From Sphingomonas abietis (lineage in GTDB: Bacteria > Pseudomonadota > Alphaproteobacteria > Sphingomonadales > Sphingomonadaceae), in the NCBI RefSeq assembly GCF_027625475.1, contig NZ_CP115174.1, positions 2,329,001 through 2,393,000 of the forward strand: 64,000 bases of DNA, in the 5' to 3' direction. The position numbers and the translations under genes were made by a program. Below are positions 17,846 to 27,566 of the stretch, piece after piece. Numbering within the stretch: position 1 is the stretch's first letter; the number at the start of each line of letters is the position of its first letter. The notes under the pieces were generated by a model. The model had not been told where the DNA came from and searched no databases. It worked only from the letters and a program-made list of their open reading frames with translations.

Positions 17846-18393
17846 CCGGCTTCGTGTTTCAGCGTCGGGCAGGGCTTTCCATCGGCTGCTGCGCGCAATT
17901 GGTCGCTGGGTCGGGCTGTACCGGGCGGCAATGGCGCTGCGCCCAGATCAGCAATCGGAGGACGCCGATCATGGGAATATCCCCGTCGCGGTGGATGCCC
18001 GCCGGCATCGGCGGCGCGGCCGGACGACCGGAGATCAGATCGCCATCGAGGGATGCGCTGGGCGTCATGCTGGAGAGACGCCGCAACAGGCGGAAATCCG
18101 CATCTCGTTAAACCCCGCCCAGATCGCGCCGGCCATATCTTCCCGGCCAGATCTTTTCGGGGTGGCACGTCGGGATATCCGACCCCATGCTCCGATCGCG
18201 ACCTTCGCCAGCGGACCATGCTTCGCCAGCGGATCGTGCGAGATTATCGTGAGAGATTATAGAACAGCATATTCGATCTTATCATAATTTATCGGAATGC
18301 GGATCGAATCTAGGACCGATGCCACCATGCGGACGGACGCAGGCCGCCGATATTGGCATGGCCAGACCGCCCTCTCGAACGACGGATGACCCA
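17846..18393. other. 548-bp gap without a convincing gene
   Basis: Overlapping frames here (for example 17811-18287 plus and 17859-18086 minus) have no recognisable domain, no good ribosome site and arginine/proline-rich shadow composition. Direct repeats are present: CTTCGCCAGCGGA at 18203-18215 and 18221-18233 (18-bp period), and GAGATTAT at 18240-18247 and 18253-18260. The last 40 bp before 18300 are clearly AT-rich compared with the surroundings and may hold the promoter of the flavin monooxygenase gene at 18394. The rest may be a decayed gene. Confidence 0.5.
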
Positions 18394-19410
18394 ATGAAGA
18401 AAATCGGTTTCCTTTCCTTCGGCCATTGGTCTCCCGCCCAGAATTCTGGGACGCGATCGGCCGCCGATGTGCTGCTGCAATCCATCGATCTGGCCGTGGC
18501 CGCCGAGGAACTGGGTGCGGATGGCGCCTATTTCCGCGTCCACCATTTCGCGCGCCAATTATCCTCGCCCTTTCCGCTGCTGGCGGCGATCGGCGCGCGG
18601 ACCCGGCGTATCGAGATCGGCACCGGCGTCATCGACATGCGCTACGAGAATCCGTTCTACATGATCGAGGATGCGGGGTCGGCCGATCTCATTTCGGGTG
18701 GGCGTCTCCAGCTCGGCATCAGCCGCGGATCGCCGGAACAGGTGATCGAAGGATGGCGGCATTTCGGCTATGCCCCGCCGACCGGCGAAAGCGATGCCGA
18801 CATGGGGCGCCGGCACGGAGAGCTGTTCTTCGAACTTCTGAAGGGGCGGGGATTCGCGCAGCCGAACCCGCAGCCGATGTTCGCCAATCCTCCGGGGCTG
18901 CTGCGTCTCGAGCCGCACGCCGAAGGGTTGCAGGACCGCATCTGGTGGGGCGCGGCCTCCGACGCGACGGCGGCCTGGGCCGCCAGGAAGGGCATGAACC
19001 TCCAAAGCTCGACCCTGAAGGCCGACGAGTCCGGTGAACCGTTCGATGTCCAGCAGGCACGGCAGATCCGCCGTTATCGGGAAGCGTGGAAAGAGGCGGG
19101 GCATGAGCGGCAGCCGCGGGTGTCGGTTTCGCGTTCGATCGTCGCGCTGATGAACGACACCGACCGTGCCTATTTCGGGCGCGGCGAGAGCAGCGACCAG
19201 ATCGGTATCATCGACAATATGCGCGCCGTGTTCGGGCGCTCTTATGCGGCGGAACCGGATCGCCTGATCGATGAGCTGCGGGCCGACGAGGCGATCGCCG
19301 AGGCCGATACGCTCCTGCTGACGGTGCCGAACCAGCTCGGCGTGGCCTATAACGCGCATATCATCGAGGCCATTCTGAAGCATGTCGCCCCGGCACTCGG
19401 TTGGCGGTGA
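18394..19410 (+). CDS. LLM-class (bacterial luciferase-like) flavin-dependent monooxygenase
   Basis: A 338-aa luciferase-like TIM-barrel flavoenzyme. MKKIGFLSFGHW at the N-terminus, the ADGAYFRVHHFARQLSSPFPLLAAIGARTRRIEIGTGVID block (residues about 45-85) and GRLQLGISRGSPEQV are diagnostic of the class. The start at 18394 (MKKIG) fits the family; the longer frame from 18319 adds 25 unrelated residues. These enzymes use reduced FMN and oxygen to oxidise aldehydes, alkanes, sulfonates or other compounds, and the substrate cannot be assigned here. The gene stands alone, with gaps of about 550 bp before and 250 bp after it. Confidence 0.88.
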   Translation: MKKIGFLSFGHWSPAQNSGTRSAADVLLQSIDLAVAAEELGADGAYFRVHHFARQLSSPFPLLAAIGARTRRIEIGTGVIDMRYENPFYMIEDAGSADLISGGRLQLGISRGSPEQVIEGWRHFGYAPPTGESDADMGRRHGELFFELLKGRGFAQPNPQPMFANPPGLLRLEPHAEGLQDRIWWGAASDATAAWAARKGMNLQSSTLKADESGEPFDVQQARQIRRYREAWKEAGHERQPRVSVSRSIVALMNDTDRAYFGRGESSDQIGIIDNMRAVFGRSYAAEPDRLIDELRADEAIAEADTLLLTVPNQLGVAYNAHIIEAILKHVAPALGWR

Positions 19411-19659
19411 GGCCGGTCGCCGTCGGGACGGCGTGGCGTGGCGTGACGTGGCTGGTTCGCGGTTTGGGTTGACGGATTCGATGCAGGAATCCATGTCGCC
19501 ATCGATATATCGAGCCTCAAGGGGCCGCTTCGCCTGACGTCCCCACCCACATCGAGGCGGGCGGCCGAGAGGACGACGGCACCGCCTGCGGAGGTGCGTA
19601 AACGGCGCGTTAGCTAATTCAGATTAGCGTGCCTCGAAGACAAATTGGATTGCTGGACG

Positions 19660-21432
19660 ATGCGCCTTCCCCGGTATTTGGCCAGTACCGCCATCCTTGC
19701 CATCTCATATTTCCTGCTCGCCAGCGCCAGCATCCTGTTGACGCGGTTCGAGGGCGGCGCCGCCTTCCTCTGGCCCGCGACGGCGCCGCTGTTCGCCTTC
19801 CTCGTCATCCGGCATCCGCAGGAGTGGTTCTATCCCATCGCGGCCAGTGGGGCGGCGTCCTTTGCGGCGTCGTCCCTCTTTGGGCTCGGGCCGATCTTCG
19901 CCGTGCCCCTCGCCATCGCGATCGTCGCGGAGGCTGCGCTGCCGGCCTTGCTGTTGCGGAAGATCGATGCGGATCTGTCGTCGTTCGACAACATCCCGTC
20001 GCTGGTAAAATTCATTCTCGTGGCCGGCATCATCGGGCCGGCCGCCAGCGGTATCGTCGGAGCGGAGACGATCGCCCTTCGCGTCGGGCATGATTTCTGG
20101 CCGAACTGGCGGGCGTGGTTCGCCGCGCACAGCCTGGGCACCATCAGCATCGCGCCGCTGCTGCTGCTCGTCATGCAGGGCGACGGCCTGGCATGGCTGC
20201 GGGCCTCCAGCGTCCGCAACAAGATAGAAGCGATCGCCCTGCTGTTGCTGGTGGCGGCGACCTCGTTCGGCGTCTTCGAGCAACGGGAATATCCGCTGCT
20301 CTTCCTTCCCATGCTTCCCCTGATCATGACCACCTTCCGCCTCGGTCGCGTCGGGGCTGCTGGGGCGGTCGTGGTGCTGGCGACGATCGGCGGGGGCCTC
20401 ACGCTTCTGGGGCACGGCCCGATCAGCCTCATGCACGGGTCGATCGGCGCACGGGCGCAGTTCTTCCAATTCTATCTGGCGATCGCCGTGTTGATGGTCC
20501 TGCCGGTCGCTGCCGAGCTTCGACGCCGGGAGGCACTGGTGCTGACGGTGCGGCAGACGGGCGCCGCCTATCGTCTGCTGGCCGAAAATCTCGGTGACAC
20601 GCTGATCCATACCAGTCTCGACGGCGATGTTCGCTTCGCATCGCCCGCCATCCTCGAATTGACCGGCTACAAGGCCGCGGACGTGGTCGGCCGAAACTCA
20701 CGAAATTTCGTCCTGGCGGAGGATTTTGCGGTGTTCTTTGCCGCCCGGGAGAAGGCCATCGCCGAGCCGGATCGGACCACGACCATCGAATATCGTGCGA
20801 AGGTGCGGGACGATGTCGTGATCTGGTGCGAAACGCGGATGCGAAGCTACACCAACGAGAAGGGGACGCCGATCGGCGTCATCCTGGTGGTTCGCGACGT
20901 GACCGCGCGCAAGGCGGCCGAGGCGGAACTCGCGCTGGAAGCGACGACCGACGCGTTGACCGGCCTTCCGAACCGCCGGGCGTTTTTCAGCCGGCTTCGC
21001 TACCTGCGGCAGGAGGTCGCATCCGGGCAGGGGGCCGGCTGCATCGCGATTTTCGATATCGACCATTTCAAGACGGTGAACGACACCCACGGCCACGCGT
21101 CCGGCGATCGGGTGCTCGCGACGGTCGCACATGTGGCGCAAGCGGCGATCCGAAGCGGCGATATGGTCGCCCGCATCGGCGGGGAGGAATTCGGCATGGT
21201 GCTGTGGGGCGCATCCATCGAGGCGGCGATGCAGACCTGCGAGCGAGTGCGCGCCGCCATAGCCCATGCGGCGGTATCGTCCGGCCCCGGCGCGAACATC
21301 CGCGTCACAGCCAGCTTCGGTGCAGCGGCGATCCGATCGGGCGCCGATGACGACGCGATCTACGATGCGGCGGACCAGGCCCTTTATGCGGCGAAGGCAA
21401 GCGGCCGGAACAGGCTTCGCGTCGCGAACTGA
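19660..21432 (+). CDS. MASE1-PAS-GGDEF diguanylate cyclase
   Basis: A 590-aa inner-membrane signalling enzyme. Residues 1 to about 285 form a MASE1-type multi-spanning sensor (hydrophobic helices, FLWPATAPLFAFLV near the N-terminus). A PAS domain follows (about 300-415, DGDVRFASPAILELTGYKA). The C-terminal GGDEF domain (about 430-590) has the active-site variant GGEEF at 507-511, which is compatible with activity. An intact inhibitory I-site RSGD (498-501) lies five residues before it. It should make cyclic di-GMP in response to an unknown signal. ATG 19660 is used; a TTG at 19645 in the same frame is possible. Neighbours give no clue to the output pathway. Confidence 0.93.
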   Translation: MRLPRYLASTAILAISYFLLASASILLTRFEGGAAFLWPATAPLFAFLVIRHPQEWFYPIAASGAASFAASSLFGLGPIFAVPLAIAIVAEAALPALLLRKIDADLSSFDNIPSLVKFILVAGIIGPAASGIVGAETIALRVGHDFWPNWRAWFAAHSLGTISIAPLLLLVMQGDGLAWLRASSVRNKIEAIALLLLVAATSFGVFEQREYPLLFLPMLPLIMTTFRLGRVGAAGAVVVLATIGGGLTLLGHGPISLMHGSIGARAQFFQFYLAIAVLMVLPVAAELRRREALVLTVRQTGAAYRLLAENLGDTLIHTSLDGDVRFASPAILELTGYKAADVVGRNSRNFVLAEDFAVFFAAREKAIAEPDRTTTIEYRAKVRDDVVIWCETRMRSYTNEKGTPIGVILVVRDVTARKAAEAELALEATTDALTGLPNRRAFFSRLRYLRQEVASGQGAGCIAIFDIDHFKTVNDTHGHASGDRVLATVAHVAQAAIRSGDMVARIGGEEFGMVLWGASIEAAMQTCERVRAAIAHAAVSSGPGANIRVTASFGAAAIRSGADDDAIYDAADQALYAAKASGRNRLRVAN

Positions 21433-21570
21433 GCCATGGGATGCGGGCCGGACGGTTGCCCGATACTGAGTGCCGCTACCGCCTATCCTCGCTATCCAAA
21501 GCGGGAGGCGGAGCGACCCGGGAACGGCCAGGTCTTCGTTCCGGTTTTTCGCCTCGCCAGTCCGATAATA

Positions 21571-21581
21571 TACATTATGTA
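21571..21581. promoter_or_regulatory. AT-rich palindrome upstream of ogt
   Basis: TACATTATGTA is a perfect inverted repeat around one central base, inside an AT-rich island (about 21563-21586) in otherwise GC-rich DNA. It lies about 100 bp before the alkyltransferase start. It could be a promoter element or operator; the regulator is unknown. Confidence 0.35.
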
Positions 21582-21678
21582 AAATCGATGCGCCATCAGG
21601 GCCGGCGACGGTGGACGCTCCCTGCGATATCCGGCATCGCTACGCCAGCCGTCAGGAACACGCTGCAGAGACGATGTA

Positions 21679-22167
21679 ATGGCCAATGCCTTCCGTACCA
21701 TGCCTTCGCCCGTCGGCGTTCTCACTCTGGTGGCGAACGATACCGGGCTTGTCGCGATCCTGTGGGAGAATGATGCCCCCGATCGCGTCCGCCTCGGTGC
21801 CATGGTCGCGCAGACCGATCACCCGATCCTCGCCGAAACGGAACGCCAGCTCTCCGCCTATTTCGCCGGCACCCTGACCCGTTTCAGCATAGCACTCGAT
21901 TTTCATGGCACCGAATTCCAGAAATCGGTGTGGGCGGCGCTGTTGACCATCCCGTTCGGAGAGACCCGCAGCTATGGCGAGATTGCGCGCCAGATCGGGC
22001 GACCGGGCGCGGTTCGGGCGGTCGGCGCCGCCAATGGGCGAAACCCGATCTCGATCATCGCGCCCTGCCATCGGGTGATCGGATCGAATGGCGCGTTGAC
22101 CGGCTTTGCCGGCGGGCTCGAGGCCAAGGAGAGGTTGTTGGCGCTGGAGGGCGCCCGCCTGCTCTAG
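21679..22167 (+). CDS. ogt: Methylated-DNA--protein-cysteine S-methyltransferase (Ogt type)
   Basis: A 162-aa suicide DNA-repair protein that transfers alkyl groups from O6-alkylguanine to its own cysteine. The acceptor is C130 in the invariant PCHRV motif. The DNA-binding helix-turn-helix (FQKSVWAALLTIPFGETRSYGEIA, about 80-103) and the arginine-finger region AVRAVGAANGRNP are intact. The N-terminal Ogt-type domain is present, while the Ada-type phosphotriester-sensing domain is absent. It stands 73 bp before the MscS-type gene, so cotranscription is possible but not shown. Confidence 0.95.
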   Translation: MANAFRTMPSPVGVLTLVANDTGLVAILWENDAPDRVRLGAMVAQTDHPILAETERQLSAYFAGTLTRFSIALDFHGTEFQKSVWAALLTIPFGETRSYGEIARQIGRPGAVRAVGAANGRNPISIIAPCHRVIGSNGALTGFAGGLEAKERLLALEGARLL

Positions 22168-22174
22168 CGGCCAT

Positions 22175-22209
22175 GCCTTATGGGCTGGGCAGCGCCTTAT
22201 GGGCTGGGC
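22175..22209. repeat. Tandem 16-bp repeat (19-bp period)
   Basis: GCCTTATGGGCTGGGC occurs at 22175-22190 and again at 22194-22209. It lies in the gap between ogt and the MscS-type gene, just after the ogt stop. It looks like a recent short duplication and no function is apparent. Confidence 0.8.
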
Positions 22210-22240
22210 GGCGCGACCGGCAGGCGCTAGGAAGCCGGTC

Positions 22241-24655
22241 ATGAGGCTCCGCTTTTTTCTGCCGCTGCTCTGCCTGCTGGCGGTCACGTCCACGGCCACG
22301 CAGGTCGCCGCACAGGATGTCGATCCGATCGAAACGGCCACCACGGCGCTCGACAAGGCGTCGGACGAGTTCCGCGCGATCGACGCCGCCTATAACGACC
22401 GCACCGATGCCGCGCAGGCCCATGCCCTGCAAAATCGCGCGGCCGCAGTGAAGCAAAGCAGCGCCGATCAGGTCGCGGCGCTGTCGACCCAGTTGCAATT
22501 GATCGACGCGCGGGTCGCCCAGATCGGGCCGGTGACGCCGGGTCTGGTCGAGGCTCCGGACATCAGGGCGCAGCGCAAGTTGCTGGCCCAGCAGCGATCG
22601 ACCGTCGACTCCGCGATCAAGCGCGGTAAGTTGCTCGGCACCGAGGCCGACCAGCTCGCGACCGAGATCAGCCAGGCCCAGGCCAATGCCTTTTCCGAGC
22701 GGATGTCGGTGCGGGTGCCGTCCCCGTTGACGAGCGGTTTCTGGGGGCCCTTTCTCGCCTCCTTTCCGCGCGACAGCAGCCTCCTGTCCGGCTTCCTGAA
22801 GACCGAGATCGATGCGATCGCAGGCGGCGCCCGCAGAGGCGGCCTGCTGCCGGCTCTGGCGGGGCTGATCATTGCGCTGGTGCTGATCGGCCCGGTTCGC
22901 ATCAGCCTCCGCGCGGTCGGACGGCGTTATGTGATCGAACGGGCGCCGGGCAGCCGCATCCGGCGTTCGGGCCTGGCCCTGTGGCTGACGGTCGTGGGCA
23001 CGCTGGTGCCGTGGCTGGCGGCGACCGTCTTCGTCAATGGCCTCCAGGCCGGCGAGATGATCGCGAAGGAGTGGGAGAAGCTGGCCGGCGGCTTCCAGAT
23101 CGCCTGCCTGATCGCCGCGCTGATTTCCGCGCTGGGTGGCGCTCTGCTCCAGCGCCATCAGCCCTCGTGGCGGCTGATCGCGATTTCCGACGAGACCGCC
23201 AACCGGCTGCGGCCTTGGACCTTCGTCGCGTCCGGCGTCACCATGGTCAGCTTCGGATTGCTCGCGATCCGCGACGGCGTGAGCACGAGCTGGTCCGCGC
23301 AGGCGATGGCGGACGGGCTGTCGACGGCGCTCTATCTCGCATTGGTGCTGGGCATCCTGATCGGCGGCGCGCGCATCCGCGCCCAGATCATCCGCGCCGC
23401 CAGCGCCGAGGATGACACGCGCGGCGATCAGTCCGTCATCGCCTTCCTGTCACTGGCGACGTGGGCGATCGTGGCGGTGTCCCTGGTGTCGCTCGCCACG
23501 GGCTATGTCGCGTTCGGCCATTTCCTCTCGCGTATCATCGTGTGGGTGGCGGTCGTCGCCAGCACGCTCTATCTCGGGCTGGTCAGTGTCGACGATATCT
23601 TCTCCACCCTGTTCCGCCGCGATGGCAGGCTGGCCGACGCTTTCTATCATGGCTTCGGCGTCCGCCGCAGCCTGATCGATCAGTTCGGCGTGGCGCTCTC
23701 CGCCCTCATCCGCCTGATGCTGATCCTGATCGCTGCCGGTCTTGTTCTGTTCCCCTTCGGTTCGAACATTCCTTCGCTGTTCGGTCAGCTCGGCACGATC
23801 GCGAAGGGGGTGACGATCGGCCAGGTAACGGTCTCTCCCGGCGCGATCCTGCGCGCCGTTGCCGTGCTGCTCGTCGGCATGTCGGTGGTGCGCGGCTTCC
23901 AGAAGTGGCTGACCGGGCGCTATCTGCCTGCCACCGAACTGGATGCCGGCGCCCGCAATTCGATCGCGATGGTGGCGCGTTACACCGGCCTGATCCTCGC
24001 CGTGCTGTGGGCGATGGCCTCGCTCGGCATCGGCATCGAGCGGATCGCGCTGCTGCTCTCGGCGCTCTCGGTCGGCATCGGCTTCGGCCTCCAGGCGATC
24101 ACGCAGAATTTCGTGTCGGGCCTGATCCTGCTCGCCGAACGGCCCGTCAAGATCGGCGATTGGGTGGTGATCGGCGATCAGGAGGGCGACGTGAAGAAGA
24201 TCAGCGTGCGCGCCACGGAGATCCAGATCGCCGACCGATCGACCCTGATCGTGCCCAATTCCGAGCTGATCACCAAGAGCATCCTCAACAAGACGATGGC
24301 CGATGCGATCGGCCGCATCCAGCTGCAATTCTCGGTTCCGCTCGGCAGCGATATCAATCAGGTACGCGGCATCGTGATGGCGATCCATGAAGAACATCCG
24401 GCGGTGCTGGACGATCCCAAACCGAGCCTGTTCATCGATTCGATCGCGGACGGCCGGGTGAACTTCAACGGCTTCGCCTATGTGGCGTCCCCGCGCCTGG
24501 TCTATGGGACGCGCAGCGAAATCTGGTTCCGACTGCTGACCGATCTGCCGGATGCGGGGATCGAACTCGGCACCACGCCCCAGCAGGTCCAGTGGATCGG
24601 GGCACCGGCGACCGGTGCCGAAGGGGTGATCGGCACGTCGCCGCCTGCGGAATAA
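22241..24655 (+). CDS. DUF3772 / MscS-family mechanosensitive channel
   Basis: An 804-aa inner-membrane channel of the large MscS type. A signal peptide (MRLRFFLPLLCLLAVTS, cleaved near VAAQD) leads to a periplasmic helical domain (about 30-185, DUF3772 type). About ten membrane segments follow. The MscS pore helix and beta-domain are near residues 590-720: GIGIERIALLLSALSVGIGFGLQAITQNFVSG, then LIVPNSELITKSILN. It should open under membrane tension to release osmolytes. ATG 22241 is chosen because the preceding frame overlaps the ogt gene. The opposite strand also has long stop-free frames, which are shadows. Confidence 0.9.
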   Translation: MRLRFFLPLLCLLAVTSTATQVAAQDVDPIETATTALDKASDEFRAIDAAYNDRTDAAQAHALQNRAAAVKQSSADQVAALSTQLQLIDARVAQIGPVTPGLVEAPDIRAQRKLLAQQRSTVDSAIKRGKLLGTEADQLATEISQAQANAFSERMSVRVPSPLTSGFWGPFLASFPRDSSLLSGFLKTEIDAIAGGARRGGLLPALAGLIIALVLIGPVRISLRAVGRRYVIERAPGSRIRRSGLALWLTVVGTLVPWLAATVFVNGLQAGEMIAKEWEKLAGGFQIACLIAALISALGGALLQRHQPSWRLIAISDETANRLRPWTFVASGVTMVSFGLLAIRDGVSTSWSAQAMADGLSTALYLALVLGILIGGARIRAQIIRAASAEDDTRGDQSVIAFLSLATWAIVAVSLVSLATGYVAFGHFLSRIIVWVAVVASTLYLGLVSVDDIFSTLFRRDGRLADAFYHGFGVRRSLIDQFGVALSALIRLMLILIAAGLVLFPFGSNIPSLFGQLGTIAKGVTIGQVTVSPGAILRAVAVLLVGMSVVRGFQKWLTGRYLPATELDAGARNSIAMVARYTGLILAVLWAMASLGIGIERIALLLSALSVGIGFGLQAITQNFVSGLILLAERPVKIGDWVVIGDQEGDVKKISVRATEIQIADRSTLIVPNSELITKSILNKTMADAIGRIQLQFSVPLGSDINQVRGIVMAIHEEHPAVLDDPKPSLFIDSIADGRVNFNGFAYVASPRLVYGTRSEIWFRLLTDLPDAGIELGTTPQQVQWIGAPATGAEGVIGTSPPAE

Positions 24656-24680
24656 CGGAATAACCGCCTGCGACGCGCTG

Positions 24681-25868
24681 CTAGAGTGCCCGTCCGGCCG
24701 CCCAGCCGCTCGCCCAGGCCCATTGGAAATTATAGCCGCCGAGCCAGCCGGTGACATCCACCGCCTCGCCGATCGCATACAGGCCGGGCAGCTTGCGCGC
24801 TTCCATCGTCTGCGACGACAGCTCGGTGGTGGCGATGCCGCCGACGGTCACCTCGGCCTTGGCGAAGCCCTCGGTGCCGTTGGGGCGGAAGCGCCAGTCT
24901 GCCAGCCGCCGCTCGGCCGCTTGCAGTGCCTTGTCGGAGAGATTGGCCATTTCGCCGGCCAGGGCCAGCCGCTCGGCGAGCGCTTCGGCCAGGCGATCGG
25001 GCAGCAGCGCGCCGAGCACGGATCGCGCGCCGGCCCGAGGTCGCGAGCGCTTGGCGTCACGGAACCAGCCATCCGGCTGGTCGGGCAGGAAATCGATACC
25101 GACATCCTCGCCATGCCGCCAGAAGGACGAAATCTGGAGGATCGCCGGCCCTGACAGCCCGCGATGGGTGAACAAAGCGGCCTCGCGGAACGCGGTCTTG
25201 CCGATCTTCGCCACCACATCGTGGGCGACGCCGGAGAGTTCCCGGAACAGCGCCTCGTCGGCGCCCAGCGTCAAGGGCACCAGCGCGGGGCGCGGATCGA
25301 CCAGCTTGAGCCCGAAATGGCGCGCTATCTCGTAGGAGAAGCGGGTGGCGCCGAGCTTGGGGATGGAGGGGCCGCCGGTGGCGATCACCAGCGCGGGGGC
25401 GCTGGCGACGCGATCGCCATGGACGACGGTGAAGCGGCCATCGGCATGGGTGACGTCGCGCACGTCATGGCTGCAACGGATCGTGACGTCGCCCTGCCGG
25501 CACTCGTAGAGCAGCATCGCCACGATCTGGCGCGCCGATCCGTCGCAGAACAACTGGCCGAGCGTCTTCTCGTGCCAGGCGATGCTGTGGCGATCGACCA
25601 TCTCGATGAAGTCGGCCGGCCGATAGCGGCCGAGCGCCGACTTGGCGAAATGCGGGTTGGCCGAGAGATAATGGGCCGGCCCCGCCCCGACATTGGTGAA
25701 ATTGCAGCGGCCGCCGCCGGAGATCAGGATCTTCTTCCCCGGCTCGTCGGCATGATCGATCACCAGCACCCGCCGGCCGCGCTGGCCGGCGGTGGCGGCG
25801 GCCATCAGCCCCGCTCCGCCGGCCCCGAGGATGATCGCGTCGTAGGATTCGGGGGTGGGGCTCGTCAT
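24681..25868 (-). CDS. HI0933/BaiN-family FAD-dependent flavoprotein
   Basis: A 395-aa flavoprotein of the HI0933 (YhiN/BaiN) family. The FAD Rossmann motif AIILGAGGAGLMAA is near residues 10-24, and the diagnostic GKKILISGGGRCNFTN follows at about 44-59. The C-terminal EAVDVTGWLGGYNFQWAWASGWAAG block is also family-typical. Functions in the family are poorly known; some members reduce bile-acid-like or other carbon-carbon double bonds. It ends 25 bp from the convergent MscS-type gene and starts 42 bp downstream of the fourth S10 peptidase gene, so it could be cotranscribed with it. Confidence 0.9.
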   Translation of the reverse strand: MTSPTPESYDAIILGAGGAGLMAAATAGQRGRRVLVIDHADEPGKKILISGGGRCNFTNVGAGPAHYLSANPHFAKSALGRYRPADFIEMVDRHSIAWHEKTLGQLFCDGSARQIVAMLLYECRQGDVTIRCSHDVRDVTHADGRFTVVHGDRVASAPALVIATGGPSIPKLGATRFSYEIARHFGLKLVDPRPALVPLTLGADEALFRELSGVAHDVVAKIGKTAFREAALFTHRGLSGPAILQISSFWRHGEDVGIDFLPDQPDGWFRDAKRSRPRAGARSVLGALLPDRLAEALAERLALAGEMANLSDKALQAAERRLADWRFRPNGTEGFAKAEVTVGGIATTELSSQTMEARKLPGLYAIGEAVDVTGWLGGYNFQWAWASGWAAGRAL

Positions 25869-25910
25869 CCCCAGCCCCCTACCCTTCGATGGCCCGCACC
25901 TCCAGCCGGA

Positions 25911-27566
25911 TCAGTTGGCGATATTGTCCGTCCGCCGGATGAAGCTCGCGACATTGTCATGCATCTGCTGGAGCGACTGCTGGTGCGCGTAGATCATGTG
26001 GCCGGACTCGTAATAATGATATTCGATGTTGTTCTGGAGGCTCGCCGGGATCGGCAGGTGATGCATCTCGTACCAGCCCTGATAATATGGCGTGGCGGCG
26101 TCATAATAGCCGCCATTCACCATCACCTTGAGCTGCGGATCGAATTTCATCGCCGCTGCGAGATCGGGCAGCACGCTGGTGCCGACCATCTTGAGCGCCG
26201 GCGCGCCGGGTGCCGCGTGGCTCCAGTCCCAATATCGGAAGACATCGGCCATCGGCTTGAACTGCTCGTCCTTGCCATAGCCGAGATCCTTGCGGGCATA
26301 TTCGTTGAACGCCGAGATATAGGCCGAGCTCAGCGCCGCCGACTGCGGATCATAATCGGCATCCTTGGACAGCGGGTCCATGTCCGGCCCCGAGAAGCGG
26401 GTATCCAGTCGGCCGGTGGTCAGCCCGGATTCTTCCTGCAATTTCTTGGAGAAGGTCGGCCCGTCGATGCGGAGGTCTCCCTTCAGGATATAGTCGACCG
26501 GGAGGCCGGTATAATGCGCCAGCTTCTCGGCGACCTGCTGCTTGGTGGCCGGATCGATCTCGTCGCCCTGGGCCAGCGCAGACGCATAGTCGGTCGAGGC
26601 GAAATGCTCGACCTCCTTGAGGAAGGGCGCCAGCGCGGCCGGGCGACCGCCGGGGATGCGGTTATGATACCAGGCCGTCGCCGCATAGGTCGGCAGCTGG
26701 GTGACATAGCCCTCGACATTGCCCGGATTGCCGCCCTGCAGGCCGGCGAACAGGTTGAAGTCGAGGATCTGGGACAGCAGCACCACGCCGTTGAAATCGA
26801 TATTGTCGTCGGTGGTCAGGCTGTTGATCAGCACCGCCGAGCGCGGCGTGCCATAGCTTTCGCCGAACAGATATTTGGGTGAGTTCCAGCGGCCATATTG
26901 GGTCAGGAAGCTCTTGATGAACTGATCGAAGGCATAGGCGTCCACGTCGATGCCGTAGAAGGCCTTTTCCTTGTCCTTGCCGGCGATACGGCTGAAGCCT
27001 GTGCCCGGCGCGTCGATGAACACCACGTCGGAGACATCGAGCAGGCTATAGTCGTTATTGACCAGCTGATAGGGCGCCGCCGGCGTGTGGCTGTCGTCTG
27101 CCGTCACCACCCGCTTGGGGCCGAATGCGCCCATATGGAGCCACACGGTCGAGGAACCGGGGCCGCCATTGTAGAGGAAGGTGATCGGCCGGTCGGCAGA
27201 CGGCACGCCTTTCTTGAAATAGGCGGCGTAGAAGAGCGAGGCTTCGGGCTTGGCATTCTTCTTGTCGGCCCGATCGCTGTCCGACTGCTCCCGCCAGGCG
27301 GTATCGTCCCAGTCCTTGGGGTGGACGACGATCGTTCCGGCGACGGCATGATAGGCGATCGCCTTGCCGCCGACGGTGACGCTGCCGTCGCTGTCCGAGC
27401 GGGTCGGCGCGAAGAACAGCCCCGCACCCGGCACGACCGCCGGGCCGGCATCCTGCTTGCCATCCTGCTTCCGGGCATCGGGCGTGCCCTTAGCTGCTTC
27501 TGCGGCGTAGGCCGTGCCCCATGACAGCGATGCGACGGCGGCGAGCAACAGGCTTTTCGGAATCAC
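25911..27566 (-). CDS. S10 serine carboxypeptidase-like, exported
   Basis: A 551-aa exported S10 protein, the longest of the four in the window. The start is GTG 27566: AGGGA stands about 6 bp upstream and a clean signal peptide (IPKSLLLAAVASLSWGTAYA) begins there. The ATG at 27659 would overlap the divergent S9 gene. Motifs are YNGGPGSSTVW (132-142), DVVFIDAPGTGFS (180-192), nucleophile S237 in LFGESYGTPRS, and the C-terminal YYESGHMIY with the histidine. It also has an N-terminal polar linker (about residues 24-60). The 91-bp gap to the divergent S9 peptidase probably holds both promoters, so the two peptidases may be co-regulated. Confidence 0.9.
   Translation of the reverse strand: MIPKSLLLAAVASLSWGTAYAAEAAKGTPDARKQDGKQDAGPAVVPGAGLFFAPTRSDSDGSVTVGGKAIAYHAVAGTIVVHPKDWDDTAWREQSDSDRADKKNAKPEASLFYAAYFKKGVPSADRPITFLYNGGPGSSTVWLHMGAFGPKRVVTADDSHTPAAPYQLVNNDYSLLDVSDVVFIDAPGTGFSRIAGKDKEKAFYGIDVDAYAFDQFIKSFLTQYGRWNSPKYLFGESYGTPRSAVLINSLTTDDNIDFNGVVLLSQILDFNLFAGLQGGNPGNVEGYVTQLPTYAATAWYHNRIPGGRPAALAPFLKEVEHFASTDYASALAQGDEIDPATKQQVAEKLAHYTGLPVDYILKGDLRIDGPTFSKKLQEESGLTTGRLDTRFSGPDMDPLSKDADYDPQSAALSSAYISAFNEYARKDLGYGKDEQFKPMADVFRYWDWSHAAPGAPALKMVGTSVLPDLAAAMKFDPQLKVMVNGGYYDAATPYYQGWYEMHHLPIPASLQNNIEYHYYESGHMIYAHQQSLQQMHDNVASFIRRTDNIAN

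Noticed and set aside
17811-18287. A 158-codon plus-strand gene after the M61 peptidase
   Set aside because: It overlaps the M61 3' end, has no recognised family and no ribosome site; competing frames on both strands look similar.
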